From contig PDTK01000008.1 in the NCBI GenBank assembly GCA_002747175.1, forward strand, positions 1 to 49,723: a stretch of DNA of 49,723 nucleotides, read 5' to 3'. The notes beneath the pieces were generated by a model. It saw nothing but the letters and a program-made list of their open reading frames with translations. It had not been told where the DNA came from and did no database searches. Position 1 is the stretch's first letter, and every line of letters begins with the position of its first letter. Shown piece after piece: positions 25,826 to 34,624 of this stretch. This DNA is from Deltaproteobacteria bacterium (GTDB taxonomy: Bacteria > Desulfobacterota > Desulfobacteria > Desulfobacterales > Desulfosarcinaceae). The translations under genes were made by a program, and so were the position numbers.

Positions 25826-26848
25826 TCATTCACATGGGTCTGAAAACCTTTTTGCCAGTCGCTGCATTTCAACCTCGGCGTCATGGACCAGTTCATCGAA
25901 GATCCCCTGCAACGGTAAAACCTCGTCCGCCAGTCCCACACTTTGGCCGGCCATGAGCGATCCGTTTTTCATGTCTCCATCGACGACGGCATTTTTCAGG
26001 GCACCCATCCAGAAACGCTCCACTTCGTATTGGGCTTCCACGCGATCAATGGTATTGTCTTCCAGCTTGCGGATCAAATCCAACTGCAGCCTGCCGAATT
26101 CGTTGGTGCCCACATTTTTGAGCGCCCGAACGGGAATCACCGGCAGACGGCTGTCAAACTGGGGCGTGGCCACCGCATCCCTGGCCTTGGCACATCTGAA
26201 GGTTTCCTTGAAGTCCGCATGCACCGCGCATTCTTCGGACATGACAAAGCGGGTTCCCATCTGGATCCCGGCCGCCCCCATCATCAGCAGATGCGCCATC
26301 ATGCGCCCCGTGGCGATTCCACCGGCAACGAAGATGGGTACCGTGTCCACATTGAACAGGATCTGCTGGATCAAGACGGCCAGAGACACCGGACCGATAT
26401 GGCCGCCGGCCTCGGATCCCTCAAGGATCAGGGCGTCCGTACCCATCTTGATCAGCTTTAGTGCCAGTTGTTCAGTGGGTGCGAAGCAGATCACCTTGGC
26501 CCCGCTGTCCCTGGCGCGTTGGATCTCGCCGGCCCGGGGAATCGATCCGGCAAAAACAATGACCCGGCAACCCATCTCACAAACCATATCCAGCTGATCC
26601 TGATAGGCAGGTGCGATGGTGATCAGGTTCACGCCAAAAGGATCGTCCGACAATGCCCGGGTTTCTTCGATCTGGGCTTGCAGCACATCCACCGGCGCAT
26701 TACCGCCGGCCAGCAGACCGAATCCGCCGCAACGCCCCATGTTGCTGACCAGTCGCGGGTCACTGACCCAGGTCATGGCCCCACACATGATGGGCAGCCG
26801 ACATCCTAAAAATTCTCTTCCTTTTTCAAAAAATCGATCCAGGAGCAT
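25826..26848 (-). CDS. Nitronate monooxygenase / FabK-like FMN protein
   Basis: A 340-residue TIM-barrel flavoprotein of the 2-nitropropane dioxygenase family. Seen: the N-terminal LPIMCGAMTWVSDPRLVSNMGRCGGFGLLAGGN region, and the FMN phosphate sites around EGSEAGGHIG, VAGGIATGRMM and GAAGIQMGTRF. The histidine in AGGH is the usual catalytic-region residue. Members are nitronate monooxygenases or enoyl-ACP reductase II (FabK). Absence of a fatty-acid gene cluster here leaves the choice open. The ATG has a strong ribosome site (GGGAGGAAATAA). Single gene, same strand as birA. Confidence 0.8.
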   Translation of the reverse strand: MLLDRFFEKGREFLGCRLPIMCGAMTWVSDPRLVSNMGRCGGFGLLAGGNAPVDVLQAQIEETRALSDDPFGVNLITIAPAYQDQLDMVCEMGCRVIVFAGSIPRAGEIQRARDSGAKVICFAPTEQLALKLIKMGTDALILEGSEAGGHIGPVSLAVLIQQILFNVDTVPIFVAGGIATGRMMAHLLMMGAAGIQMGTRFVMSEECAVHADFKETFRCAKARDAVATPQFDSRLPVIPVRALKNVGTNEFGRLQLDLIRKLEDNTIDRVEAQYEVERFWMGALKNAVVDGDMKNGSLMAGQSVGLADEVLPLQGIFDELVHDAEVEMQRLAKRFSDPCE

Positions 26849-27430
26849 TTATTTCCTCCCAAGCATAAAATCTACTGGTAAGCGTTCACAGGGGAGACGC
26901 ATCTGCTTTGTTACCTGGCACTTGAAGTATATCCCATACGTCTGCGTGCCCGAAGCCGCGCATCTGCGTTCGCACTGTAAACGCTGATATGGTTGAACAT
27001 CTGTCAATGGAAAAAACTTGTCCAGACCAAAATAAATTGGGTCGATATTTTTCATCGAAACGCGTCAGATCGCCCAGTTCGGCGATAAGGGAAACCGCAC
27101 TGAGCATGCTAACGCCCCTGAGCACCTGCAGGGCTTCGACGACCGGGAGAAGACGCCAGGCCGGGCAGGATGATGCTAAAATCGCCTTTTCAAGGCGCTC
27201 TATGCGAGCCTCATGGTTCTCTACAGCGTCCAGATATCCGGACTGTGCTTTACAGGTATTGGCGGCTTCTATCCCGTGAACAGGTACATCTACTGACTTA
27301 AGTTTGACAAATCCGCAAAAAATCGGGAATGCCAATTTTTTGTCGCCCCCGCGTAGGCAAAACACCAGTATTATCAGACAGCATAAAGATAACGCAGATA
27401 TCGGACAAATTGGGAATTCCCGGATAGGTA
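26849..27430. other. Gene-poor region with IS110 relic and MITE fragment
   Basis: A transposase relic (27045-27245) and a MITE end (27385-27432) are the only recognised content. The minus-strand ORF at 26886-27365 is only partly transposase-like and has no sound start. Confidence 0.55.
27045..27245 (-). pseudogene. IS110-family transposase relic, C-terminal part
   Basis: The translation from about 27236 down reads YLDAVENHEARIERLEKAI-like residues, then WRLLPVVEALQVLRGVSML and AELGDLTRFD: the helical linker and the start of the Transposase_20 domain of IS110 proteins. Homology ends near 27054. No start codon, DEDD domain or C-terminal end remains. Its first residues continue almost where the fragment at 20155-20455 stops (QEY / YLDAVE). 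Confidence 0.7.
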
Positions 27431-27432
27431 CT
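27385..27432 (-). repeat. MITE family A fragment abutting mpl
   Basis: The reverse complement begins GTACCTATCCGGGAATTCCC and continues through TTTGTCCGATATCTGCGTTA, as in the full elements. TA precedes its terminal G. The mpl stop codon TAG spans the junction. Confidence 0.7.
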
Positions 27433-28855
27433 ACAATAATTCCAGTAATCTTTCATGTATATTATCAAAACCGCCATTGGACATGACCAGAACCACATCA
27501 CCCGCCCGCGATGTCTGTGCCAAATCCTCCAGAATCGCATCGGTATCCTCGAAATAAGAGGCCTGCTTCCCACACCGGTTCAAATCGTCCACCAATTTCC
27601 GGCTGGAGAACCGCTCACCTTCGGGCACCTTGTGAAGCATGGGGGGGTGCCGGATACAGATCCGGTCGGCCGCATCGAAGGCGCCGGCGTAATCGTTCTG
27701 AAAAACCTGGCGCATGCTCGAATTGGTCCGCGGTTCGAAGACCGCCACAACCCGCCGGGAGGGGAAATGGGCTTTGACTGCGGCCACGGTTTCCCGCACA
27801 GCCGAGGGATGGTGGGCAAAGTCGTCCATGACGATCACCCCATTGACCTGCCCGCGGATCTCCTGCCGCCGGCGCACACCGCGAAAGGTCTCCAGGGCTG
27901 AAGTGATGTGGTCAGCCGAAATCCCCAGATAATCGGCCACAGCGATGGCAGCCAGGGTGTTCTTGAGGTTGTGGGATCCGATCAGCCGGGAGGTAAAGCG
28001 GCCAAAAGCATCGCCCCGGCGATTTACATCGAATTGGGTAACCGACGGCTGCAAGGCCACATTGTCGAACCGCCAACAAGAATCGGCAAGGGTCCCATAG
28101 GTCTCCCGCTGGCAAGGCACTGCATTGACCAGCCCGGCCACATTGGGGTCGTCGTCCACATGTAGCAACAGCGAATCGCCGGGCATCTGCCGGATGAACC
28201 GGGAAAAAGCGTCACGCACATGATCCAGGTCCCGATAAATATCGGCATGGTCGAATTCAACGCTGGTCAGGACCGCAGCCTGGGGGGTGTAGTGCAAAAA
28301 TTTGGGTCTCTTGTCGAAGAAGGCCGTGTCGTATTCATCGGCTTCGATGACGATGCAGTCTCCGGCCCCGGACCGGTAGTTGCTGGAGAAGTTGGACAAG
28401 ATGCCGCCGATGATAAACGATGGATCGCGACCGGCATGCTGGAGAATCCAGGCAATCAGCGCCGAGGTGGTGGTTTTGCCGTGGGTACCGGTAACCAGCA
28501 CCTGGCGCTTGTCTGCCGCGGCGAAACGGTTGACGGCCTGGGGCATGGAGCAATAGCACAGGCCCATTTCGGCTACGGCCACCACTTCGGCGTTGTCCCG
28601 CGATACGGCGTTACCCACCACCACCAGGTCGGGTCGATCCGCCAGGTTTCCGGCGTCGAAACCGCCGGCAGGGACAATGCCTTTTTCTTCCAGAAAACGG
28701 TTCATGGGCGGATAGACGTTATTGTCTGAACCGGTGACCGTGTATCCCAGATCCTTGAGCATGCAGGCCAGGGCCCCCATGGCGGTTCCACAAACGGCAA
28801 TCAGATGGATATGCCGCACGGTTTGCGGAATTCGATTGTTCTCTGGTAACATCAT
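27431..28855 (-). CDS. mpl: UDP-MurNAc:tripeptide ligase Mpl (peptidoglycan recycling)
   Basis: A 474-residue Mur-ligase-family enzyme. Mpl joins recycled L-Ala-gamma-D-Glu-meso-DAP to UDP-MurNAc in the cytosol. Seen: the N-terminal Rossmann part HIHLIAVCGTAMGALACMLKDLG (the C-G-T-A-M-G pattern separates Mpl from MurC), the ATP loop GTHGKTTT (123-130), IEADEYDTAF and the C-terminal SNGGFDN. Start is placed at 28855 (MMLPENN), after GGGAAAGG; a longer in-frame start at 28894 runs into repeat-like sequence. Its stop codon overlaps a MITE end. It implies a diaminopimelate-containing Gram-negative wall. Confidence 0.9.
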   Translation of the reverse strand: MMLPENNRIPQTVRHIHLIAVCGTAMGALACMLKDLGYTVTGSDNNVYPPMNRFLEEKGIVPAGGFDAGNLADRPDLVVVGNAVSRDNAEVVAVAEMGLCYCSMPQAVNRFAAADKRQVLVTGTHGKTTTSALIAWILQHAGRDPSFIIGGILSNFSSNYRSGAGDCIVIEADEYDTAFFDKRPKFLHYTPQAAVLTSVEFDHADIYRDLDHVRDAFSRFIRQMPGDSLLLHVDDDPNVAGLVNAVPCQRETYGTLADSCWRFDNVALQPSVTQFDVNRRGDAFGRFTSRLIGSHNLKNTLAAIAVADYLGISADHITSALETFRGVRRRQEIRGQVNGVIVMDDFAHHPSAVRETVAAVKAHFPSRRVVAVFEPRTNSSMRQVFQNDYAGAFDAADRICIRHPPMLHKVPEGERFSSRKLVDDLNRCGKQASYFEDTDAILEDLAQTSRAGDVVLVMSNGGFDNIHERLLELL

Positions 28856-29258
28856 GGCATGACCTTTCCCAGCCTTGACGGATTCGCAAAACATCCGATA
28901 TCTGCGTTACGCCGTATCCCGCCACGGCACTATACCCTATCTACCCCTCATTGTTGACGATTCGCAAGCCTCGATCCCGTTTTTTTACGAGTAAGGTATT
29001 TTGTCGTTTGGTATAATCGTTCGAGGGAAGCAAGGTCAATATTCAAAATTCGACGTTCAACGTCGAATGCTGAATTCCGGTGACTTTTTACGAAGCCATC
29101 AACGCTTCAATGATATCCATGATATGATTTGACATCAGATGGATTCAGGATTAAGCTGTATGATATTGTATAATAAACACGGCCAAAACAGCACAACCAC
29201 ACAATCATTACCAATCGGTTCAGCATAAAGCCGAGTGACCATAAAGATTCGATAAAAT
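28856..29258. other. Gene-free stretch with diverged repeats
   Basis: 28884-28985 resembles a diverged MITE A (CCGATATCTGCGTTA and CGCAAGCCTCGATCCCG blocks). 29040-29075 is a family F palindrome (ATTCGACGTT/AACGTCGAAT). 29081-29103 (GGTGACTTTTTACGAAGCC) recurs at 42763-42786. A TATAAT at 29169-29174 could be a -10 for the sigma-54 activator gene, but no good -35 is in place. Confidence 0.5.
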
Positions 29259-30767
29259 ATGAAAACGAACATCAGCGACACCACGGCCCCCATCAGCCAG
29301 CTCAAAGCCATCTCATCCTGGGTTTCTTCCGTACAGGATCTGGACAAACTTCTGGAGTTGATCATTGAGTCGGTGACCAATGTGGTGCAGGCGGAGGCAG
29401 CGTCCTTGCTGCTGTTGGACCCGAAAACCGATTCACTGTACTTCAAGGTTGCCACCGGGTCCAAAGGCGAAGCGGTCAAGGAGTTCAAGGTCAAGATGGG
29501 CCAGGGAATCGCCGGCCATGTGGCCAAAACCGGTAAACCACTCTTGATCGAAGACGCTCAAAAGGATAACCGCTGGCTGAGCGGTATCAGCAACAGCATC
29601 GACTACGAAACCCGCTCCATGGCCTGCGTTCCGCTGAAAATCAATGCCAGCAACATCATTGGTGTGGTGCAGGTGATCAATAAAGCTGACGGGACCCAGT
29701 TCACCCCATTGGACATGGAGGTCCTGGAAGAGTTTTCGGGTCTTGCGGCGCTGGCCATCGGCAGTGCCCGAAGCTTAGAGGACGTCCGCAAGGAAAACCT
29801 CGACCTGAAAAAGGAACTGGGAGAAAAGTATCAGATTATCGGCCAGAGTGTTGTCCTGAAAAAAGTCATTCAGGATGCCCAAAAACTCTCCCGCACCAAA
29901 ACAACGGCATTAATCCAGGGTGAAAGCGGAACAGGCAAGGAATTGCTGGCACGCCTGATCCACCGGGAAAGCCCCCGCAAAAACAAACCGCTGATCATTC
30001 TAAATTGTGCCGCCCTGCCGGAAACGCTGCTGGAATCGGAGCTTTTCGGTTATGAAAAAGGGGCCTTTACCGGTGCAACGGGCCGCAAGACCGGCAAATT
30101 CGAAGCCGCCCACGAGGGCACCCTGTTTCTGGACGAAATCGGAGAAATGGCGCCCGGCATTCAGGCCAAGTTATTGCGCGTCCTCCAGGAGGGCGTATTT
30201 TATCGGGTCGGTGGAAACACCCCGATCACCGTGGATGTGAGGGTACTCTCGGCAACCAATAAAGACCTGAAAAAAGAGGTCGCCGAGGGACGGTTCCGGG
30301 AAGATCTTTTTTACCGGCTCAATGTTGTACAATTGGACATGCCCGCCCTGCGGGAGCGCCTCGACGACGTTCAATGCCTGGCAGAACACTTTCTGAACGT
30401 GTTCAAAAAAGAGACCGGCCTGGCGGACCTCACCATATCACCAGATGCCATGGACAAGATGGCTTTGTACAATTGGCCCGGTAACATTCGAGAACTGCGC
30501 AATGCCATTGAACGGGCGGTTGTCATGGGAGATGGCGTAATGATCAAACCCGAAGACCTTCCCATCACGGCAACGCTTCCCAAATTTGGCGGTCTGAAAT
30601 TTGGCCTCACCCTAGATGAGGCCCTGAATGAATTCAAAAAAGATTTCATCTTGATGACCCTCAAGCACACCGGTGGGAATCGTAGTAAAGCTGCAAAAAT
30701 AATGGATATCCAAAGAACCTACCTGTCTCGCCTGATCACCCGTTACGATATCCGGGACCTCGCATAG
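29259..30767 (+). CDS. GAF-domain sigma-54-dependent transcriptional activator
   Basis: A 502-residue enhancer-binding protein. Residues ~12-175 are a GAF sensor domain. The AAA+ domain has Walker A GESGTGKE (221-228), the sigma-54 contact loop GAFTGA (268-273), Walker B LFLDEIGE (289-296) and the arginine finger region [10 protein letters not shown] (346-355). Residues 473-500 are a Fis-type HTH ([22 protein letters not shown]). The layout is that of NifA/FhlA relatives: the GAF domain binds a small ligand and gates ATP-driven open-complex formation. No sigma-54 promoter was found in the window, so its targets are unknown. Start codon context is weak. Confidence 0.92.
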   Translation: MKTNISDTTAPISQLKAISSWVSSVQDLDKLLELIIESVTNVVQAEAASLLLLDPKTDSLYFKVATGSKGEAVKEFKVKMGQGIAGHVAKTGKPLLIEDAQKDNRWLSGISNSIDYETRSMACVPLKINASNIIGVVQVINKADGTQFTPLDMEVLEEFSGLAALAIGSARSLEDVRKENLDLKKELGEKYQIIGQSVVLKKVIQDAQKLSRTKTTALIQGESGTGKELLARLIHRESPRKNKPLIILNCAALPETLLESELFGYEKGAFTGATGRKTGKFEAAHEGTLFLDEIGEMAPGIQAKLLRVLQEGVFYRVGGNTPITVDVRVLSATNKDLKKEVAEGRFREDLFYRLNVVQLDMPALRERLDDVQCLAEHFLNVFKKETGLADLTISPDAMDKMALYNWPGNIRELRNAIERAVVMGDGVMIKPEDLPITATLPKFGGLKFGLTLDEALNEFKKDFILMTLKHTGGNRSKAAKIMDIQRTYLSRLITRYDIRDLA

Positions 30768-30926
30768 GCATTTAAATTTACCTGTCAATTCAAGTTATTA
30801 ATCAAATGGCCGATATTTGAGTGCAGGCGAAAATACGCATGGACGCGCCTTTGATTTGTGGTATGAATATTGCTTAAATGTTTGGTCGATGATTTTAATC
30901 GCCCCGCATACTCTGGAGGGTTTGCC

Positions 30927-31283
30927 ATGGATATCACGGAAATGAACACCGGCACCAGCGAGAAAAACAACCGGCTCAACACATCCGCCGGATTTTACAG
31001 TGTCGAATTCTGCGTCGAAGAACCGCACCCACTGTATCAATTCAAATTGTGGAGAAGCGATACCCATCCCATGTTCGTCGTGGTCAAGGAAAATTCTGCC
31101 GTCCTTCCCAAACTGAAGTCCGGCAGCATTTTGAACATGACTTACTACAGCAGCGACACCCGATGCCCGCGGACCCAGATTGAGACACGCATCGGCTCCA
31201 TCAACAACGAGAATTGCGGACGTTTCGAAGGCCATTGTACCATCGACCTGCTTCCCGTGGTCCAATCAAATATCACCAATTGA
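30927..31283 (+). CDS. Small cytosolic protein, possibly PilZ-like
   Basis: A 118-residue soluble protein; ATG at 30927 follows CTGGAGGG. It is predicted mainly beta: AGFYSVEFCVEEP, YQFKLWR, MFVVVKENSAVLPKLKSGSILNMTYY, then GRFEGHCTIDLL. Length and strand order are reminiscent of small PilZ-type domains, but the RxxxR and DxSxxG c-di-GMP motifs are not seen, so the assignment is tentative. It starts 160 bp after the sigma-54 activator and ends 14 bp before the M23 peptidase gene, suggesting an operon with the latter. Confidence 0.6.
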   Translation: MDITEMNTGTSEKNNRLNTSAGFYSVEFCVEEPHPLYQFKLWRSDTHPMFVVVKENSAVLPKLKSGSILNMTYYSSDTRCPRTQIETRIGSINNENCGRFEGHCTIDLLPVVQSNITN

Positions 31284-31297
31284 GGCTGGACCGCCGC

Positions 31298-32224
31298 ATG
31301 GAAAAAAAGTTCACCCTATTGGTTCTCGATGCCCATGGCACACCGGTTAAACGGGCGGCCATACCCAGGCTGCGGGTACCTATGGCGGCCCTGCTGGTCA
31401 TGGCGGCAACCATCGCTCTTTTTGCAGGTATCTGTGATTACACGCACTTGAAAAATGAGGCACAAAAGGTCGATCATTTGCAAGCGGAACTCTCCCTCAA
31501 AGCTGAGCGGGTGGCCTCACAAGAACGGCAACTAATTGCATTTTCTTGTAAAATAAATGAGTTGAAAACGGAATTGAACAACTTACACCGGTTTGAACAC
31601 AAGATTCGAATTATTGCCAATCTGGATCCCGGCAAGGGTGAATCCAATGTCTTCGGTGTGGGTGGCTCATCTCCGGAAGACCTGGATCCCACCCAAATGA
31701 TGGCGCAGGATTATCAGGACCTGGCCAGAGACATGCACGCGGACATCGACGAAATCGATCATGCCGCCTATAACCAGCAAAACGCATTTTCATCCCTGCT
31801 GGATCAACTGCAGAGCAAGCGCAACCTGCTGGCCGCGACCCCATCGATCCGTCCCGTAAAGGGCTGGATTTCATCTCGATTCGGCTATCGGAGATCCCCA
31901 TTTACCGGCCGCCGGGGATTGCATCGGGGGATCGATATCGCCGCCCGTGCCGGTACGCCGATCATCGCTCCCGCCGATGGCATCGTCACCTATTCCGGCC
32001 GTAAAGGGCTGATGGGGAACATGGCCACCATCGATCACGGGTTCGGCATGATCACTCGCTACGGACACTTGAAAAAATGTCTGAAAAAGAAGGGAGAACG
32101 GGTCAAACGCGGCGAAACCCTGGCCCTGGTCGGCAATACCGGCCGCAGCACCGGCCCGCATTTGCACTATGAAGTGCATTTGAACGGTGTACCGGTCAAT
32201 CCTGAGAAATACTTCTTTAAATAA
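31298..32224 (+). CDS. Membrane-anchored M23 metallopeptidase
   Basis: A 308-residue protein with one N-terminal transmembrane helix (about 30-50: MAALLVMAATIALFAGI), a coiled coil (~58-115) and a C-terminal LytM/M23 domain. Zinc and catalytic residues: H and D in HRGIDIA, H in RYGHL, and HLHYE. It is an intact, likely active D,D-endopeptidase cutting peptidoglycan crosslinks in the periplasm, or a NlpD/MepM-like factor. ATG at 31298 is chosen, since homologues begin near the basic residues before the helix; an earlier in-frame start overlaps the preceding gene. Confidence 0.9.
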   Translation: MEKKFTLLVLDAHGTPVKRAAIPRLRVPMAALLVMAATIALFAGICDYTHLKNEAQKVDHLQAELSLKAERVASQERQLIAFSCKINELKTELNNLHRFEHKIRIIANLDPGKGESNVFGVGGSSPEDLDPTQMMAQDYQDLARDMHADIDEIDHAAYNQQNAFSSLLDQLQSKRNLLAATPSIRPVKGWISSRFGYRRSPFTGRRGLHRGIDIAARAGTPIIAPADGIVTYSGRKGLMGNMATIDHGFGMITRYGHLKKCLKKKGERVKRGETLALVGNTGRSTGPHLHYEVHLNGVPVNPEKYFFK

Positions 32225-32254
32225 TACCTACGTTGAACGATTACCAAAATATTT

Positions 32255-33562
32255 TCAAATCTGGGTGCCGTCGCCCACCTGCAATCCGGCAAATACCGAA
32301 GTGGCTGCCGCCAGGGTCTGTTCGATGGCGTCGTCGTCATGGGCCGCAGAGATAAAAAAGGCTTCGAATTGCGATGGTGCCAGATAGATTCCCTTTTCCA
32401 GCATCCCCCGGTAATATTCGCTAAACCGGTCCAGGTCGGATGTCTTGGCAGCGGAAAAATGACAAACTGGTTCTCCGGTAAAAAACATGCCCAGCATGGC
32501 GCCGACACGGTTGCAGGCAACGGGAATACCCGCGGACTCGGCCGCCGCGGCCAGTCCGAGTAACAGCCGTTCAGCCTTCGCATCCAACCGATCATAGAAA
32601 CCGGGTTCGCGGATCTGCTTCAGCGTTGCGATGCCGGCTGCCATGGCCAGCGGGTTTCCCGACAGGGTGCCGGCCTGATACACTGGGCCGCTGGGCGCGA
32701 TATGCGCCATGATATCCAGCCGCCCGCCGTAGGCCCCCACCGGCAAGCCCCCACCGATGATCTTTCCGAAACAGGTCAGGTCCGGTGTGATTCCGAATAG
32801 TCCTTGAGCCCCTGCAAGGGACACCCGGAACCCGGTCATGACTTCATCGAAGATAAGCATGGCGCCATGCTTGCGGGTGAGTTCCCTCAGTGTCTCCAAA
32901 AATCCTTGTGCGGGAGCGACCATACCCATGTTGCCGGCCACCGGTTCGACGATGATGCATGCCACACGGTCCCCCTGCTCCGCCATGACACGCTGCACGG
33001 TATCGACATCGTTGTAGGGGATCGAGAGGGTATGCTCGACAAAGGAGGCGGGCACCCCCGGACTGCCGGGAATCTGCAAGGTGGCCACACCGGAGCCGGC
33101 CTCAACCAGCAAGGCATCGGCATGTCCATGGTAACATCCGTCAAACTTGATGATCTTGTCCCGACCCGTGGCGCCCCGCGCCAGTCGGATGGCGCTCATG
33201 GTGGCCTCGGTACCGGAATTGACCATGCGCACCATATCCACGGAGGGAACCGTATCGACGATCAACTCAGCCAGTTCGATTTCCAATTCGGTGGGTGCGC
33301 CATAACTGGTTCCCCGTTCCAGGACCGCAGTGACCGCGTCGATGACCGCCGGATGACGATGCCCCAAAATCATGGGTCCCCAGGAACCGACATAGTCGAT
33401 ATAGACGTTGCCGTCGGCGTCGAATAACCGGCAGCCCTGAGCACGTTCGATAAACAGCGGCTGGGTACCCACGGATTTGCATGCCCGAACCGGGCTGTTG
33501 ACACCTCCCGGAATCGTTTTGCAGGCGCGTTGGTACAAAGCGATTGACTGTTTATTATTCAT
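32255..33562 (-). CDS. hemL: Glutamate-1-semialdehyde 2,1-aminomutase
   Basis: A 435-residue PLP enzyme that turns glutamate-1-semialdehyde into 5-aminolevulinate (C5 tetrapyrrole pathway, feeding haem, siroheme and cobamides). Seen: GGVNSPVRA, the PLP-phosphate site [25 protein letters not shown], and the catalytic lysine K267 in [19 protein letters not shown]. Length is standard. GGAAAGGAC gives the ribosome site. Convergent with the M23 gene across only 30 bp with no clear terminator. Siroheme for the small reductase at 15235 draws on this pathway. Confidence 0.95.
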   Translation of the reverse strand: MNNKQSIALYQRACKTIPGGVNSPVRACKSVGTQPLFIERAQGCRLFDADGNVYIDYVGSWGPMILGHRHPAVIDAVTAVLERGTSYGAPTELEIELAELIVDTVPSVDMVRMVNSGTEATMSAIRLARGATGRDKIIKFDGCYHGHADALLVEAGSGVATLQIPGSPGVPASFVEHTLSIPYNDVDTVQRVMAEQGDRVACIIVEPVAGNMGMVAPAQGFLETLRELTRKHGAMLIFDEVMTGFRVSLAGAQGLFGITPDLTCFGKIIGGGLPVGAYGGRLDIMAHIAPSGPVYQAGTLSGNPLAMAAGIATLKQIREPGFYDRLDAKAERLLLGLAAAAESAGIPVACNRVGAMLGMFFTGEPVCHFSAAKTSDLDRFSEYYRGMLEKGIYLAPSQFEAFFISAAHDDDAIEQTLAAATSVFAGLQVGDGTQI

Positions 33563-33725
33563 TGTTTTATGTCCTTTCCGACTTGAATTTCAAAGCCTGT
33601 TGACTTTCAGTTTGATTTATGCGGAAACTACCAAACCGCAACATGCGGGTCAAGGCCGTGGAACGGTTGGGGAAACGATGAAACACAGCCGCGACATCAA
33701 CAATCTGGCCAAAATAAAAAACGCA

Positions 33726-33754
33726 TTGACATCTTCAAAACTGGCTGTTATGTA
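33726..33754 (+). promoter_or_regulatory. tRNA-Lys promoter
   Basis: TTGACA, 17-base spacer, TATGTA, followed by a GCGC discriminator of the kind found at stringently controlled stable-RNA promoters. It lies 16 bases before the mature tRNA 5' end. Confidence 0.8.
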
Positions 33755-33769
33755 GCGCTTTTGTTCAAG

Positions 33770-33846
33770 GGGCCGTTAGCTCAATTAGGCAGAGCACCTG
33801 ACTCTTAATCAGTAGGTTGAAGGTTCGATTCCTTCACGGCCCACCA
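33770..33846 (+). tRNA. tRNA-Lys (anticodon CTT)
   Basis: Acceptor arms GGGCCGT / ACGGCCC, D-arm GCTCAATTAGGCAGAGC, anticodon loop CTCTTAA (anticodon CTT), T-arm with GGTTCGATTCC, discriminator A and encoded CCA. Single tRNA between a strong promoter and a terminator. Its downstream side is the left edge of an AT-rich block, as often seen with islands at tRNA genes; no duplicate of the tRNA 3' end was found near the right edge. Confidence 0.97.
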
Positions 33847-33856
33847 AAGAAACAGA

Positions 33857-33894
33857 GGCTCACGGATTTTGACCGTAAGCCTTTTTTATTTTTT
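33857..33894 (+). terminator. Terminator of tRNA-Lys
   Basis: Stem GGCTCACGG / CCGTAAGCC (one mismatch) with loop ATTTTGA, then TTTTTT-A-TTTTTT. Confidence 0.88.
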
Positions 33895-33997
33895 GCATCC
33901 TGGTCCAAAACGCCCCGGGTCTGGCTTTTTTGTTTTTTGCAATCCCTGCAAGATGATACTTGCATTTCCGGGCGGCCTGGCTTAAACTTCTATAATT

Positions 33998-34141
33998 AGT
34001 GCCCATCCGGAAATGGCCAATTTGTCCGATATCTGCGTTATATGAACATTTTTATCCTCGGCAATATCAACCATATGCCTGTGGTAAAAATGTTCGTAAG
34101 CCTTGATCTTGAGCCAATTTACCTATTTCTGGACAGACACT
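33998..34141 (+). mobile_element. MITE-like element, family A copy 2 (144 bp)
   Basis: Full-length partner of the element at 13990-14133: same length, same orientation, terminal inverted repeats AGTGCCCATCCGGAAATGG and (inverted) AGTGTCTGTCCAGAAATAG, flanked by TA. The whole element can fold as one long imperfect hairpin. It marks the left border of the AT-rich block, between tRNA-Lys and the selenoprotein gene. Confidence 0.8.
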
Positions 34142-34263
34142 ATTTATTCTTTGAGCGGGGAAAGGGTTGCGTTTATTCCCGGAATCGTTAAACACGGTGA
34201 CGCCCCGCACAGACGGGGGCACCCATTGTTCTTATTGCAAACAAGATATGGAGAAACTGAAAA

Positions 34264-34596
34264 ATGATGATTCAATGGGCATATATGAGAAAAGGCTGAA
34301 CCTCCTGCACAAAGGCTCAAAAGTTTTTTGAGCAGACAGGTAAGACCATTCACACCATGACTGATGCCAGGAAAAATCCTTTACAGGGAGATGATGCCTG
34401 GGAACGAATTGGTCGGTATAAAAAAATTAAAGTGGCCAAGGGAAAAAAGGTACTGGAATTCAGTCCTGGGCCGGAAAACAAAGAAACGGTGTTAAGTCAT
34501 TGTCTGGGTAGAACCGGAAATTTACGGGCGCCGGTCATAGATATGGATGGTGTCCTGTATGTGGGATATAATGAGGAAATATACGGGAATTCATGA
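34264..34596 (+). CDS. Selenoprotein, ArsC-like thioredoxin fold (UxxC)
   Basis: A 110-residue protein whose frame contains one UGA at 34297-34299, read as selenocysteine 12. Starting at ATG 34264 (GGAG ten bases upstream) the N-terminus is MMIQWAYMRKG-Sec-TSCTKAQKFFEQ, a classic thioredoxin-fold active-site turn (Sec-x-x-Cys15 before helix 1). The rest continues in the same frame: VAKGKKVLEF, GRTGNLRAP with its cis-proline region, and VGYNEEIYG, as in ArsC-family (seleno)proteins. A plain ORF search sees only the part from 34357 and misses the active site. A hairpin just after the UGA fits a bacterial SECIS. Likely a thiol/selenol oxidoreductase; the substrate is unknown and arsenate is not implied. 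Confidence 0.85.
34303..34340 (+). promoter_or_regulatory. Predicted bacterial SECIS hairpin
   Basis: Directly after the UGA, an 8-bp stem GCTCAAAA / TTTTGAGC (34315-34322 and 34326-34333) closes a GTT loop. The outer CCTGC ... GACAGG arms can extend it. The loop G is 24 bases after the UGA, inside the window where bacterial SelB-binding loops sit. Confidence 0.75.
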
Positions 34597-34624
34597 CCCT
34601 GGCCCACATGATTCCTCTTGAAAT

